DNA of 64,000 bases from Bacteroidota bacterium. GTDB lineage: Bacteria; Bacteroidota; Bacteroidia; Chitinophagales; Chitinophagaceae. The DNA lies in NCBI GenBank assembly GCA_947457075.1, contig CANGUG010000008.1:62001-126000 (forward strand), given 5' to 3'. The translations under genes and the position numbers were made by a program. Below, piece after piece: positions 46,144 to 55,096 of this stretch (positions are counted from its first letter, which is position 1; each line of letters begins with the position of its first letter). The notes under the pieces are model-generated. The model did not search any database. It was not told the DNA's origin and saw nothing but the letters and a program-made list of their open reading frames with translations.

Positions 46144-46905
46144 TTATTCTTTTACTAAGAATGGAATTTTCCCATCAGTTATGATTATTTTGGCATTGGG
46201 CGATTTGCTTAATTTATCAAACGCGTCAATACTTCTCATTTTTAGAATTTCTGGTGTTAAACCTTGCGCTTGAATTAATTGTGCGTCTCTTGCTCCTGTA
46301 GCTTCAATAATTTTTCTAGATGCCTCTAGTTTTTCTTGCTGAAGCACAAATTCCATTCGCATTGCATCTTGCTCCGCCTTTAATTTTTGTTCAATGGATG
46401 AAGCTAGACCAACTGGTAAAGAAATACTTTTCATTAATACATTTTCAACAATCATTCCACTACCATTTAAATTCTCCGTCATTCTCTTATAAATAGCACT
46501 TTCAATATCAGATCGCTTTCCTGAGTGCATATCTTTTGCATAGTATTGAGCACAAATATCAGAGGACGCGGATCTGAAAATTGCGGTAATAATAGGTTCG
46601 TAATTTGTGCCATATCGTGTAAGGAGTTCTTTAAATTTCGCATTATCGATATGATATAAAATACTTATGTCCGCTTGAACACTTAAACCTTCCTTACTTG
46701 GTAAGTTTAAAGTAAGCAAAAGGTTATTAGTTTGAGTAGATGTTCTCACAACACGGGCTATAAAAGGGTTAAAGCCAATCAAACCCGAGGTTGTAGGCTC
46801 TCCTTTTAATTTTCCTAAACGTTGTTTGATACCCACTTCTCCTGGCTTAATTACTGCGCACTGCGTCAGTAAAAAAGGGATAAATAGCAAGAAAATTTTT
46901 TTCAT
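46144..46905 (-). CDS. SPFH/prohibitin-like lipoprotein
   Basis: The ATG at 46905 gives 253 residues with a lipobox (LLFIPFLLTQC, cysteine 16). An in-frame TTG at 46938 would put eleven extra residues before the signal. The SPFH (band 7) domain spans about 18-190 (VIKPGEVGIKQRLGKLKGEP, VQADISILYHIDNAKF, DIESAIYKRM), followed by a helical segment (KLKAEQDAMRMEFVLQQEKL) and a short C-terminal domain. SPFH proteins usually carry a membrane helix and form large rings; lipid anchoring is less usual. A conserved paralogue-type in Bacteroidota; exact role unknown. Confidence 0.83.
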   Translation of the reverse strand: MKKIFLLFIPFLLTQCAVIKPGEVGIKQRLGKLKGEPTTSGLIGFNPFIARVVRTSTQTNNLLLTLNLPSKEGLSVQADISILYHIDNAKFKELLTRYGTNYEPIITAIFRSASSDICAQYYAKDMHSGKRSDIESAIYKRMTENLNGSGMIVENVLMKSISLPVGLASSIEQKLKAEQDAMRMEFVLQQEKLEASRKIIEATGARDAQLIQAQGLTPEILKMRSIDAFDKLSKSPNAKIIITDGKIPFLVKE

Positions 46906-47087
46906 AATTGCATGTTTTTTTATAAAAACAAAATTCAATCTAAAGAGTTTACAAAAAATAAAAATAAAGGCTTAATTCTCATTTAAAGATTTTATTGGAA
47001 ACATAAATGTTATTAATGCAAAGGAAAGTAGGATGATTATCGACAAAATATTTGAACCATTTGTTATAAATATTGTTGTTTAAGAAC

Positions 47088-47095
47088 TAGTTTTG
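47088..47095 (+). promoter_or_regulatory. -7 promoter element of the RND efflux operon
   Basis: TAGTTTTG matches TAnnTTTG and ends ten bases before the ATG at 47106. Confidence 0.45.
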
Positions 47096-47105
47096 TGCCG
47101 TAAAA

Positions 47106-47462
47106 ATGAAAAGAAATAATAACCCTATATTAAAAATGGTATTTACCATTATTTGTATGCAAATATTGTGTATGAATATACCTGTTCATTTTTATGATCA
47201 TATTGAAAGCAAATCAGGCGTTTACTTGTCTATAGATGCTGAAGGCGAATCAAGTCAGGGACATAGTCAAGATTTTCCAAAAAGCGAAAATGAGTCCTTA
47301 GAAGACAATGAAAGTTTTTCATTAAAAATGTTCACGTGCTTATCAAAGGATTTAGTCGTTTTTAATTGTCAAAATTTGAATTTCTTACCGTATAACACAG
47401 AAAATAAAGTACAATTTCATCCAGAACTATCAACTCCGCCTCCCGAGTACTTTTTTTCATAA
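47106..47462 (+). CDS. Small exported or membrane-anchored protein at the head of the RND operon
   Basis: A protein of 118 residues with an N-terminal hydrophobic segment (MVFTIICMQILCMNIPVHF). The middle is polar and acidic (GESSQGHSQDFPKSENESLED), with two cysteines further on (MFTCLSKDLVVFNCQNL), and the end is TPPPEYFFS. It precedes the adaptor gene by 65 bp on the same strand and shares the only visible promoter. Short proteins of this layout are often found ahead of efflux operons in Bacteroidota, but no function is known. Confidence 0.65.
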   Translation: MKRNNNPILKMVFTIICMQILCMNIPVHFYDHIESKSGVYLSIDAEGESSQGHSQDFPKSENESLEDNESFSLKMFTCLSKDLVVFNCQNLNFLPYNTENKVQFHPELSTPPPEYFFS

Positions 47463-47527
47463 TTGGCTAAATTCTTTATTGCCAATATCGTAGCTTATTT
47501 CATTTTTTCATATTTAAAGTCATCATA

Positions 47528-48625
47528 ATGAACATGAATTCATTGGTGTGGGGTATTTGTATATCATTCGTATTAATTTCTTGCTCGGATAAAAAAGTAA
47601 AAGAAGAAAAACAAACGTATTTAGTGATTCAACCAGTATTGAAAGATACTAGCTATGAAATAGAATACGCAGCCAGTATTAACTCATTTCAAAATGTTGA
47701 AATTAGAAGCAAGGTTAAAGGCTTTGTTGAAGAAATTTTAGTTGACGAAGGTCAAACTGTAAAAAAAGGAGAAACCCTTTTTAAACTAAATAGTAAAGAA
47801 TTTGAACAACATGTTCATAAAGCGGAAGCCGTTATTCAAAGTGCAAATGCCGAATTAAGGGCTTCAGAAATTGAAGTTGAAAATACAAAAAAACTTTTGG
47901 ATAAAAATATAGTTTCTAAATCAGAATTTGATTTGATTTCCACTAAAGTGAGTATTAATAAAGCAAAAGTGAATGAGGCTAAAGTGGCAAAAGAACAGGC
48001 ATTATTACATATTGAACATACTAGAATAAAAGCACCTTTTGATGGCGTAATTAATAGAATTCCCAATAAAAAAGGAAGCCTAATAGATGAAGGTTCCTTA
48101 TTAACAAGTATTTCAAATAATGAAACAATATATGCTTATTACAATGTTTCCGAAATTGACTACTTGGATTATATACAATCCAACAATAAAAATAATAAAG
48201 TAAACTTAACGCTTGCCAATAATTCAGTTTATCCGCACGAAGGAACTATTGAAACAACCGAAACTGAATTTAATAAAGAAACTGGGAATATTGCATTTAG
48301 AGCAAAATTTCCCAATCCTGAAAAAATATTAAAAGAAGGTGCTACAGGTAAAATTATAGTTAAGAAACAATTTAAAAATGCTGTAATCATACCTCAAAAA
48401 TCCACCTTCGAAGTACAGGGGAATATTTATATCTATTTAGTAGATAAAAAAGGTATTGTTTATTCAAAAAAGATTAACCCAATTATTAGACTTAATAACT
48501 TCTTTGTTATTGACAAAGATGTAAATAAGGATGATAAAGTAATTTTTGAAGGCATACAAAATGTTAAAGTGGGTGATAAAATTGCATTTCAATTAGTGGA
48601 GAACCCCATCAATACCAAAAAATAA
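47528..48625 (+). CDS. RND efflux periplasmic adaptor lipoprotein (MFP/HlyD type)
   Basis: A protein of 365 residues with lipobox FVLISC. The architecture is that of AcrA/MexA: a biotinyl-lipoyl-like half (VEIRSKVKGFVEEILVDEGQ), an alpha-hairpin at about 95-160, the second lipoyl half (HTRIKAPFDGVINRIPNKKG), and beta-barrel and membrane-proximal domains. It bridges the inner membrane pump and the outer membrane channel encoded by the next two genes. Spacing to the pump gene is 11 bp. A second ATG two codons in is equally possible. Confidence 0.93.
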   Translation: MNMNSLVWGICISFVLISCSDKKVKEEKQTYLVIQPVLKDTSYEIEYAASINSFQNVEIRSKVKGFVEEILVDEGQTVKKGETLFKLNSKEFEQHVHKAEAVIQSANAELRASEIEVENTKKLLDKNIVSKSEFDLISTKVSINKAKVNEAKVAKEQALLHIEHTRIKAPFDGVINRIPNKKGSLIDEGSLLTSISNNETIYAYYNVSEIDYLDYIQSNNKNNKVNLTLANNSVYPHEGTIETTETEFNKETGNIAFRAKFPNPEKILKEGATGKIIVKKQFKNAVIIPQKSTFEVQGNIYIYLVDKKGIVYSKKINPIIRLNNFFVIDKDVNKDDKVIFEGIQNVKVGDKIAFQLVENPINTKK

Positions 48626-48636
48626 ACTCAAGGAAA

Positions 48637-51600
48637 ATGTCATTAAAATTCACCAATAGACCCGTTTTATCTATTGTTATATCCATATTTATTTTGCTTT
48701 TAGGCGTAATTGCTTTAACGCAATTGCCCATTACGCAGTTTCCAAATATTGCGCCGCCCGAAGTAACGGTTACTACAAAATACACAGGGGCCAATGCTGA
48801 AACATGTGTTAAAGCAGTTGTTACCCCTTTAGAGAGAGCCATTAATGGAGTACCTGGCATGTCCTACATGACCTCGGTATCTGGCAACGATGGGACAAGT
48901 GTAATTAGTATTGTTTTCAAATCAGGCACAGATCCAGAGCTAGCCGCTGTTAATGTCCAAAACAGGGTATCATCGGCATTAGATGAACTTCCTCAAGAAG
49001 CGGTTAAAGCGGGTGTAATTGTGGAGAAAGTGCAAAATAGTATGTTATTGTATTTGAATTTATTGAGTAACGATACCAGTATTGATGAAAAATTCTTGTA
49101 CAATTTCACTGACATCAATATTTTACCTGAGTTAAAAAGAATCGAAGGTGTAGGGTTTGCAGATATTATGGGAATGAGAGAATACTCCATGCGCATTTGG
49201 TTAAATCCTGTAAAAATGCATGCTTACAATATTTCTAGTCAAGAAATTGTCAATAGCTTAAAAGAACAAAATATTGAAGCTGCTCCAGGTAAAGTAGGAG
49301 ACGCCTCGGGGAAAACTCCTCAATCATTACAATATGTGTTAAAGTATATTGGAAAATTTAATACAGTAGAACAATATCAAAATATAATTATAAAAAGTAC
49401 AGCCGATGGTGCATTATTAAAGCTAAAGGATTTAGCTGAAATTGAACTAGGCTCTCAGGAATATGACGTTATTTCAAAAGAAAATGGAAAGCCTTCTGCG
49501 GCGGTACTATTAAAGCAAAGGCCTGGCACCAATGCGAATGAAGTAATTGGGAATATCAAAAAACGGATGGAGGAACTTAAAAAGAATTTTAATGCAGATA
49601 TTGACTATACAGTTAGTTACGATGTTTCTAACTTTTTGAACGCTTCCATCAAAGTAGTATTAAAAACTTTATTGGAGGCTTTTATACTAGTTTCTTTGGT
49701 CGTATTGGTTTTTTTACAGGACTGGAGATCCACCTTAATTCCTGCATTAACTGTACCTGTTTCATTAATTGGTACATTTCTATTTATGCAGTTCTTTGGC
49801 TTCTCCTTAAATTTAATCACCTTATTTGCATTAGTGTTAGCCATCGGAATTGTGGTAGATAATGCCATTGTAGTGGTAGAAGCCGTCCATTATAATATGG
49901 AGAAGTTTCATATGAGCCCGCGAGAAGCAACCGACCATGCGATGAAAGAAATTACAGGCGCTATTATTGCGATTACCTTAGTGATGTCGGCGGTATTTAT
50001 TCCAGTATCCTTTATTCCGGGGCCAAAAGGCATTTTCTTTAGAGAGTTCTCCTTGACAATGGCCGTGGCAATTGTTTTATCGGGAGTGGTGGCAATAACC
50101 CTTACTCCAGCGCTATGTGTTTTATTGCTAAAGCCCCACAACAATGATAAAAAACCAACGAGTTTGGTTAGCCGATTTTTTAAAGGTTTTAATGCGGGAT
50201 ACGATAAAGTTGAAAACAAATTTCAATGGATCATTCAACTCATCTCCAACAAAAAAGTGATAATTTATAGCTCCTTAATAGTATTTTGTTTAATCACTGG
50301 CATTTTAGGCAAACTAGTGCCAAGCGGATTTATTCCTAATGAGGATCAAGGAACAATTTATGCAAATATCACATCTCCTTCAGGGGCTACTTTAGAAAGA
50401 ACAGAAAAAGTGGTAGATGAAATTCAAAAAGTGGCAAACAACCTTGATATGGTGAGTTCCGTTTCTACACTCACAGGATACAATGTATTGACAGACGGAA
50501 CTGGCGCCAATTTTGGTATGAACCTAATTAGTTTAAAAAATTGGGACGAAAGAAAATATACCGACCAAGAAATCATTGAAATATTAAAAGAAAAAACAAA
50601 AAATATTCAAGACGCTAAAATTGAATTTTTTACGCCACCGCCTGTGCCTGGTTATGGTAATGCGAGTGGTTTTGAACTAAGAATTTTAGACAAAACAGGA
50701 AAAGGAGATCTTAAGGCTTTTGAAAAAGTCACTAACGATTTCGTTGCTGAATTAAATAAACATGAAGCACTGAGAAATACCTATACTTCATTTGACGCCT
50801 CCTTTCCTCAATACATGGTAAATATAGACTACACTAAAGCTGCTCAAAAAAATGTAATAGTAGATGATATTTTAAATAGTCTTCAAACATTTTTAGGAAG
50901 CGAATATGCTACTAATTTTATTCGTTTTGGTCAGTTATACCGTGTTATGGTTCAAGCTGCACCAGAATTTAGAGCACATCCAGAAGATATTTTAAAATTG
51001 AATGTAAAAAACAGAAACGGAGAAATGGTTTCGGTGTCTAGTTTTTTAACGATTGAAAAAATTTATGGGCCAGAACAAGTTACAAGATACAATATGTATC
51101 CATCAGCTATTATTAATGGAGAGCCTGCAAAAAAAGTAAGTAGTGGCCAAGCGTTAGATGCCATTAAAGCTACTGCCCTAAATAAACTTCCTAAAGGTTA
51201 TGGATATGATTGGGCAGGATCCTCAAAAGACCAAGCGGAACAAGGCAATGAGACTATTGTTATTTTTCTGATTTGTTTATTATTTATTTACCTATTGCTC
51301 TCAGCACAATACGAAAGCTTCTTACTACCCATGCCTGTAATATTATCCCTACCAGCAGGTATTGTAGGGGCTTTATTGTTTTTATACCTAATTGGTTTAG
51401 AAAATAATATTTACGCACAAATTGCGGTGGTGATGCTAATTGGTTTATTAGGAAAAAATGCCATTTTAATTGTAGAATTTGCCTCACTAAAACAAAAAGA
51501 AGGCATGACTCCATTAGCAGCAGCCATTGAAGCTGCAAGGGTTAGACTTAGACCTATCTTAATGACTTCATTTGCCTTTATTGCAGGCCTTATACCACTT

Positions 51601-51783
51601 TTATTTACAAGTGGAGCGGGTGCTATTGGCAACAAAACCATTGGAGCAACAGCCACAGGGGGTATGTTATTGGGTACCGTTTTTGGAGTGCTCGTGATCC
51701 CTGGATTATATGTCATATTCGCTAACCTTGAATTAAAAAAATCAAAAAAGAAAAGCCAAATCGCTATTTCTGAAAAAATATAA
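48637..51783 (+). CDS. RND efflux inner membrane transporter (AcrB/HAE1 type)
   Basis: A protein of 1048 residues, a normal length for the hydrophobe/amphiphile RND subfamily. It has twelve helices and two large periplasmic loops. Features: FTNRPVLSIVISIFILLLGV, the porter segment TVTTKYTGANAETC, the proton-relay helix 4 with LALVLAIGIVVDNAIVVVE (the DN pair), and helix 10 with LIGLLGKNAILIVEF (the conserved lysine). It exports small toxic compounds with proton energy. The natural substrate cannot be predicted. The stop is two bases before the next start. Confidence 0.95.
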   Translation: MSLKFTNRPVLSIVISIFILLLGVIALTQLPITQFPNIAPPEVTVTTKYTGANAETCVKAVVTPLERAINGVPGMSYMTSVSGNDGTSVISIVFKSGTDPELAAVNVQNRVSSALDELPQEAVKAGVIVEKVQNSMLLYLNLLSNDTSIDEKFLYNFTDINILPELKRIEGVGFADIMGMREYSMRIWLNPVKMHAYNISSQEIVNSLKEQNIEAAPGKVGDASGKTPQSLQYVLKYIGKFNTVEQYQNIIIKSTADGALLKLKDLAEIELGSQEYDVISKENGKPSAAVLLKQRPGTNANEVIGNIKKRMEELKKNFNADIDYTVSYDVSNFLNASIKVVLKTLLEAFILVSLVVLVFLQDWRSTLIPALTVPVSLIGTFLFMQFFGFSLNLITLFALVLAIGIVVDNAIVVVEAVHYNMEKFHMSPREATDHAMKEITGAIIAITLVMSAVFIPVSFIPGPKGIFFREFSLTMAVAIVLSGVVAITLTPALCVLLLKPHNNDKKPTSLVSRFFKGFNAGYDKVENKFQWIIQLISNKKVIIYSSLIVFCLITGILGKLVPSGFIPNEDQGTIYANITSPSGATLERTEKVVDEIQKVANNLDMVSSVSTLTGYNVLTDGTGANFGMNLISLKNWDERKYTDQEIIEILKEKTKNIQDAKIEFFTPPPVPGYGNASGFELRILDKTGKGDLKAFEKVTNDFVAELNKHEALRNTYTSFDASFPQYMVNIDYTKAAQKNVIVDDILNSLQTFLGSEYATNFIRFGQLYRVMVQAAPEFRAHPEDILKLNVKNRNGEMVSVSSFLTIEKIYGPEQVTRYNMYPSAIINGEPAKKVSSGQALDAIKATALNKLPKGYGYDWAGSSKDQAEQGNETIVIFLICLLFIYLLLSAQYESFLLPMPVILSLPAGIVGALLFLYLIGLENNIYAQIAVVMLIGLLGKNAILIVEFASLKQKEGMTPLAAAIEAARVRLRPILMTSFAFIAGLIPLLFTSGAGAIGNKTIGATATGGMLLGTVFGVLVIPGLYVIFANLELKKSKKKSQIAISEKI

Positions 51784-51784
51784 T

Positions 51785-53200
51785 ATGAAGCAATTAATTT
51801 TTCTCTTTACGCTAACGATACTATTAGCTGCATGTTCAAATAGCAAGCAAGTTCAAAATACCATTGCTTATAAAGAACTACCCTCTTCCTATGCGAATTC
51901 AAGTAATGATTCAATAATACAAATTAAAAGAAAGGAATTTTTAAATGACCCTTTTTTAACCGCGTTAATAGATACCGCATTTGTGTATAACAATGACTTA
52001 CAAATAGCTTATCAAAAAATTGAATCGGCTAAATCCAATTTTCAGTTTTACAAAGGAAAATTAAACCCCGAATTGAATGCAAATTTAAATGGCGGTGTTA
52101 GAAAATTTGGTTTATACACCATGGATGGAGCAGGTAATAGTACAACAGATATCACCCCCAATAATCGGGTTCCAGTTAATTTACCAGATATATTCGCAGG
52201 TTTTCAGGCCAATTGGGAGGTTGACTTTAGAGGAAAATTAAGTAATCAAAAAAAAGCGGCATATACTAAACTACTTTCCACTGAGGAAGGCGTTAAGTAT
52301 ATCAAAATTAATTTGGTGACAGAAATTGCTAAATGGTATTATGAACTCATCGCATTAGACATAGAATTGGATATTGTAAAGGAAACTATTAATAAAGAAA
52401 AAGAAGCATTAGAATATGTAAAAGCACAAAAAGAAGCAGGCAAAAGCAACGAATTAGCTGTTTTACAATTTAGTGGGCAATTACAAACGCTTCTTATGCT
52501 TGAATTGGAAATACAACAACAAATTAATAAAACGGAAAACAGCTTGAATTACTTAATTGGCAGATTCCCCCAAAAAATACTGCGAAATAAAGAAAGTTTA
52601 TACCAAGCTAATGTTACTTTAAATAAAGGATTTCCTTCAGACTTACTGCGGAATCGACCAGATATAAAAGCGGCCGAACTTAATTTAAAGGCGGCTAATT
52701 TAGACGTGAAAGCTGCAAAAGCAGCCTTTCTTCCAAGTTTCAATATCGTTTCTAGCATTGGACTACAAGCATTTAATAGCGCCTACCTTTTGAGAACACC
52801 CGAATCAATGGCCTACAATTTTTTAGGCGGCCTCGCAGCTCCCCTTATTAACAAATCAGCCATTAAAGCAAATTTTAGTCAGGCTAATGCAAATGAAATT
52901 GAGGCTTTATCTAATTATCAACAAAAAATAATCAACGGTTATGTTGAGGTAGTTAATGAGTTTGGCGAATTAAATAATTTGTCTGCAATTACGACGATTG
53001 CAAAAAACAAGAATGAAAAAAATAGCCTTGCTGTGGTAAACGCACTTGATTTGTATAAATCTGCGAGAGTGCCTTATTTAGATGTTATTATTGCACAACA
53101 AAATGCATTGCAATCTAATTTAGAACTCATTAATATAGCCAAAAGAAAAAAAATTACTGCCTTAAACGTATATAAAAGTTTGGGAGGAGGATGGGAATAA
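51785..53200 (+). CDS. TolC-type outer membrane efflux lipoprotein (NodT/OprM family)
   Basis: A protein of 471 residues with lipobox LTILLAAC. It holds two outer-membrane-efflux repeats: NNDLQIAYQKIESAKSNFQF and QANWEVDFRGKLSNQKKAAY in the first half, RPDIKAAELNLKAANLDVKA and NFLGGLAAPLINKSAIKANF in the second. It forms the exit duct of the tripartite pump. Last gene of the operon; it converges on pabC with 18 bp between stops and no clear terminator. Confidence 0.94.
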   Translation: MKQLIFLFTLTILLAACSNSKQVQNTIAYKELPSSYANSSNDSIIQIKRKEFLNDPFLTALIDTAFVYNNDLQIAYQKIESAKSNFQFYKGKLNPELNANLNGGVRKFGLYTMDGAGNSTTDITPNNRVPVNLPDIFAGFQANWEVDFRGKLSNQKKAAYTKLLSTEEGVKYIKINLVTEIAKWYYELIALDIELDIVKETINKEKEALEYVKAQKEAGKSNELAVLQFSGQLQTLLMLELEIQQQINKTENSLNYLIGRFPQKILRNKESLYQANVTLNKGFPSDLLRNRPDIKAAELNLKAANLDVKAAKAAFLPSFNIVSSIGLQAFNSAYLLRTPESMAYNFLGGLAAPLINKSAIKANFSQANANEIEALSNYQQKIINGYVEVVNEFGELNNLSAITTIAKNKNEKNSLAVVNALDLYKSARVPYLDVIIAQQNALQSNLELINIAKRKKITALNVYKSLGGGWE

Positions 53201-53218
53201 TTATTTTGATGAATACCA

Positions 53219-53821
53219 TTAAATGATTACTTCTACACTACAACTTATGCTTTCCTCCCATAGCATCATAGCGTTGATCAATTTAAATTGAAAAAATCTA
53301 CTTAAATCTTTTATTTGTAAAGGCGCTTCTTTGATTATGCCCGCTTTTAAAAGAGCAGCTCTTCGCGTTCCCATGAGTAAAGGTTGCGTTGGCGTAAACC
53401 AATAGGTTCCATCAAAAAAAACCAGGTTGGCATAACTCGCATCTTTGATATACCCATTGTGCGTAAGAATAACTTCATCAGTTCCCGCAGCTGAAACAAT
53501 TTCATTGATCCAAGTTCTATCGGAAAATTTAAATGGATACACTTTATTCCCTATTTCTTGTAAAGAAATTGTATTGATTTTTTTAATAGAATAAGGCTCA
53601 AAATGGACAGTTGCATTTCCGATTAAATCGTAGTGCAATCGGCATTTATACAGGTTATTGTCCTTGTTAGGCTTATTTGTTGATGTATTTATATGGTCCG
53701 CCAAAACAATAGAAGTATTTGATCCTAACTGCTTAAGCGAGTAGTCCACCCTTTGTTGATGAAATACCAGGTTTTCAGGCACTCCATTTATATACCTAAT
53801 GGTTTCAAAAAGTGGGTACAT
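53219..53821 (-). CDS. pabC: Aminotransferase class IV, probable aminodeoxychorismate lyase
   Basis: A protein of 200 residues, the short form of the family. The likely pyridoxal-phosphate lysine is K98 in YPFKFSDR; the cofactor-binding strand follows with EVILTHNGYIKDASYANLV, and LMGTRRAAL matches the phosphate-contact segment. It would split aminodeoxychorismate into p-aminobenzoate and pyruvate for folate synthesis. It overlaps the end of the pabB gene by 17 bp, which supports this role over branched-chain aminotransferase. Confidence 0.85.
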   Translation of the reverse strand: MYPLFETIRYINGVPENLVFHQQRVDYSLKQLGSNTSIVLADHINTSTNKPNKDNNLYKCRLHYDLIGNATVHFEPYSIKKINTISLQEIGNKVYPFKFSDRTWINEIVSAAGTDEVILTHNGYIKDASYANLVFFDGTYWFTPTQPLLMGTRRAALLKAGIIKEAPLQIKDLSRFFQFKLINAMMLWEESISCSVEVII

Positions 53822-54773
53822 ATACTTTATTTTTCATTTCTTGGTATTCATTGAATGCAATACTCTTAGCAGTAATTCCTCCTCCACTTCTATAAATATT
53901 ATTTGCTTGTAAATACCTAATTAAAACACAACTATCCAAATTAGTTCCATCAAAATAACCAGCGACCCCTGTATAATATCCTCTTTCCATTTGCTCAGCC
54001 TTAGCAATAATTTCTTTGGTTTTATTTTTAGGTGCACCAGAAACCGATCCAGCAGGTAATAAATCAAATAAAATATCCCCAATTATTTCATTATAATTAT
54101 TGGGAAGGATACCCTCAATTTCAGAGCTCACTTGACCAATCACACCTTGTTGCGTTTGAATTTTTTCGTAATAGCGATATTTACTGACCCTTACATTAGT
54201 AGCAACCTTACTTAAATCGTTTCTAATTAAATCTACTATGGTGGCATGCTCCGCCAATTCTTTGGTATCCGCTAATATCAAGGATTCGGCATTAGGGATG
54301 TTGCCATCAATGGTTCCTTTCATGGGGAAAGACCTTATTATACCATTGTTAATTTGAATAAAGGTTTCTGGTGAATAAGAGACAAACTCATCCTTTAAAT
54401 AACATATGTATTTCGAAGTAGCATGCTCTGCGATATAATCAAGTGATAAATTTGTTTCAATTTTTGTTGGCGCTGTTAGGTTTACTAAAAAACTATTCCC
54501 GTATTCAATCTCATTTTTTACAAAATCAAATTTTAATTGATAGTCTTCATATGAAATTGGATATTTCTTTATTTCAACAGTTGCATTTGAACTATTTTCG
54601 GACTGTTTTTTTGAAATAATATTGGTAAACCCATTGAAATTATATTTGAAATCATCCACTGGCTCATTTAAGGACCAGCACTTTGGTTTTTGACATTCAA
54701 AGTCAATTAAAAATACAAAGGGTGTTTTTTCACTACCCCATTTATTTAATTGCGCTTGAAAAGACAGTGACAT
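53805..54773 (-). CDS. pabB: Aminodeoxychorismate synthase component I (PabB)
   Basis: The ATG at 54773 gives 322 residues and starts where family similarity begins (SFQAQLNKWGSEKTPFVFLI); an ATG at 54872 would add 33 residues of unrelated sequence. Chorismate-binding motifs are complete: ATIVDLIRNDLSKVA, LLPAGSVSGAPKNKT, RGYYTGVAGYFDG and RSGGGITAKSIAFNEYQEMK. The enzyme aminates chorismate on the way to p-aminobenzoate; the glutaminase partner (PabA) is not in the window. Translationally overlaps pabC. Confidence 0.92.
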   Translation of the reverse strand: MSLSFQAQLNKWGSEKTPFVFLIDFECQKPKCWSLNEPVDDFKYNFNGFTNIISKKQSENSSNATVEIKKYPISYEDYQLKFDFVKNEIEYGNSFLVNLTAPTKIETNLSLDYIAEHATSKYICYLKDEFVSYSPETFIQINNGIIRSFPMKGTIDGNIPNAESLILADTKELAEHATIVDLIRNDLSKVATNVRVSKYRYYEKIQTQQGVIGQVSSEIEGILPNNYNEIIGDILFDLLPAGSVSGAPKNKTKEIIAKAEQMERGYYTGVAGYFDGTNLDSCVLIRYLQANNIYRSGGGITAKSIAFNEYQEMKNKVYVPTF

Positions 54774-55096
54774 TATGGATGATTTATAGTAAGGTGGTTC
54801 AATCCGATTTAGGTAAAAGTAGATAACCTCTCGCAAAAAAAGAAAGGATCCCCGTTCAGGGGGTATATCCATGGACTAAATTCAGTCTATCTAATTGATT
54901 TACAATATATTAAGATTTAAAAAGCACATTGAAGCAACAAATAATAAATAACTGTCATGGCCTATAAAATGCACCCCAAAAAAGCAATCTAATGATTGGA
55001 GACGATAATAAAGAAAAAGATGGTAAATTAAGTTTTAATCACCCCCTTACAAGGGTGTTTACTCATTCAAAAATTGTATTTTCTAAAATTAGCAAT
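54774..55096. other. Divergent intergenic region between pabB and the M28 peptidase gene
   Basis: About 320 bp. In-frame extensions of both neighbours enter it (to 54872 on the left and from 54992 on the right), but neither extension has family similarity. It includes a small hairpin with arms CACCC/GGGTG near 55042-55060. Promoters for both genes must lie here; no exact TAnnTTTG was found. Confidence 0.35.

Noticed and set aside
54774..54872. An N-terminal extension of PabB from the ATG at 54872
   Set aside because: The extra 33 residues have no similarity to the family, and the internal ATG fits the domain start.
54992..55096. An N-terminal extension of the M28 peptidase from the ATG at 54992
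   Set aside because: It would bury the signal peptide behind 35 hydrophilic residues.
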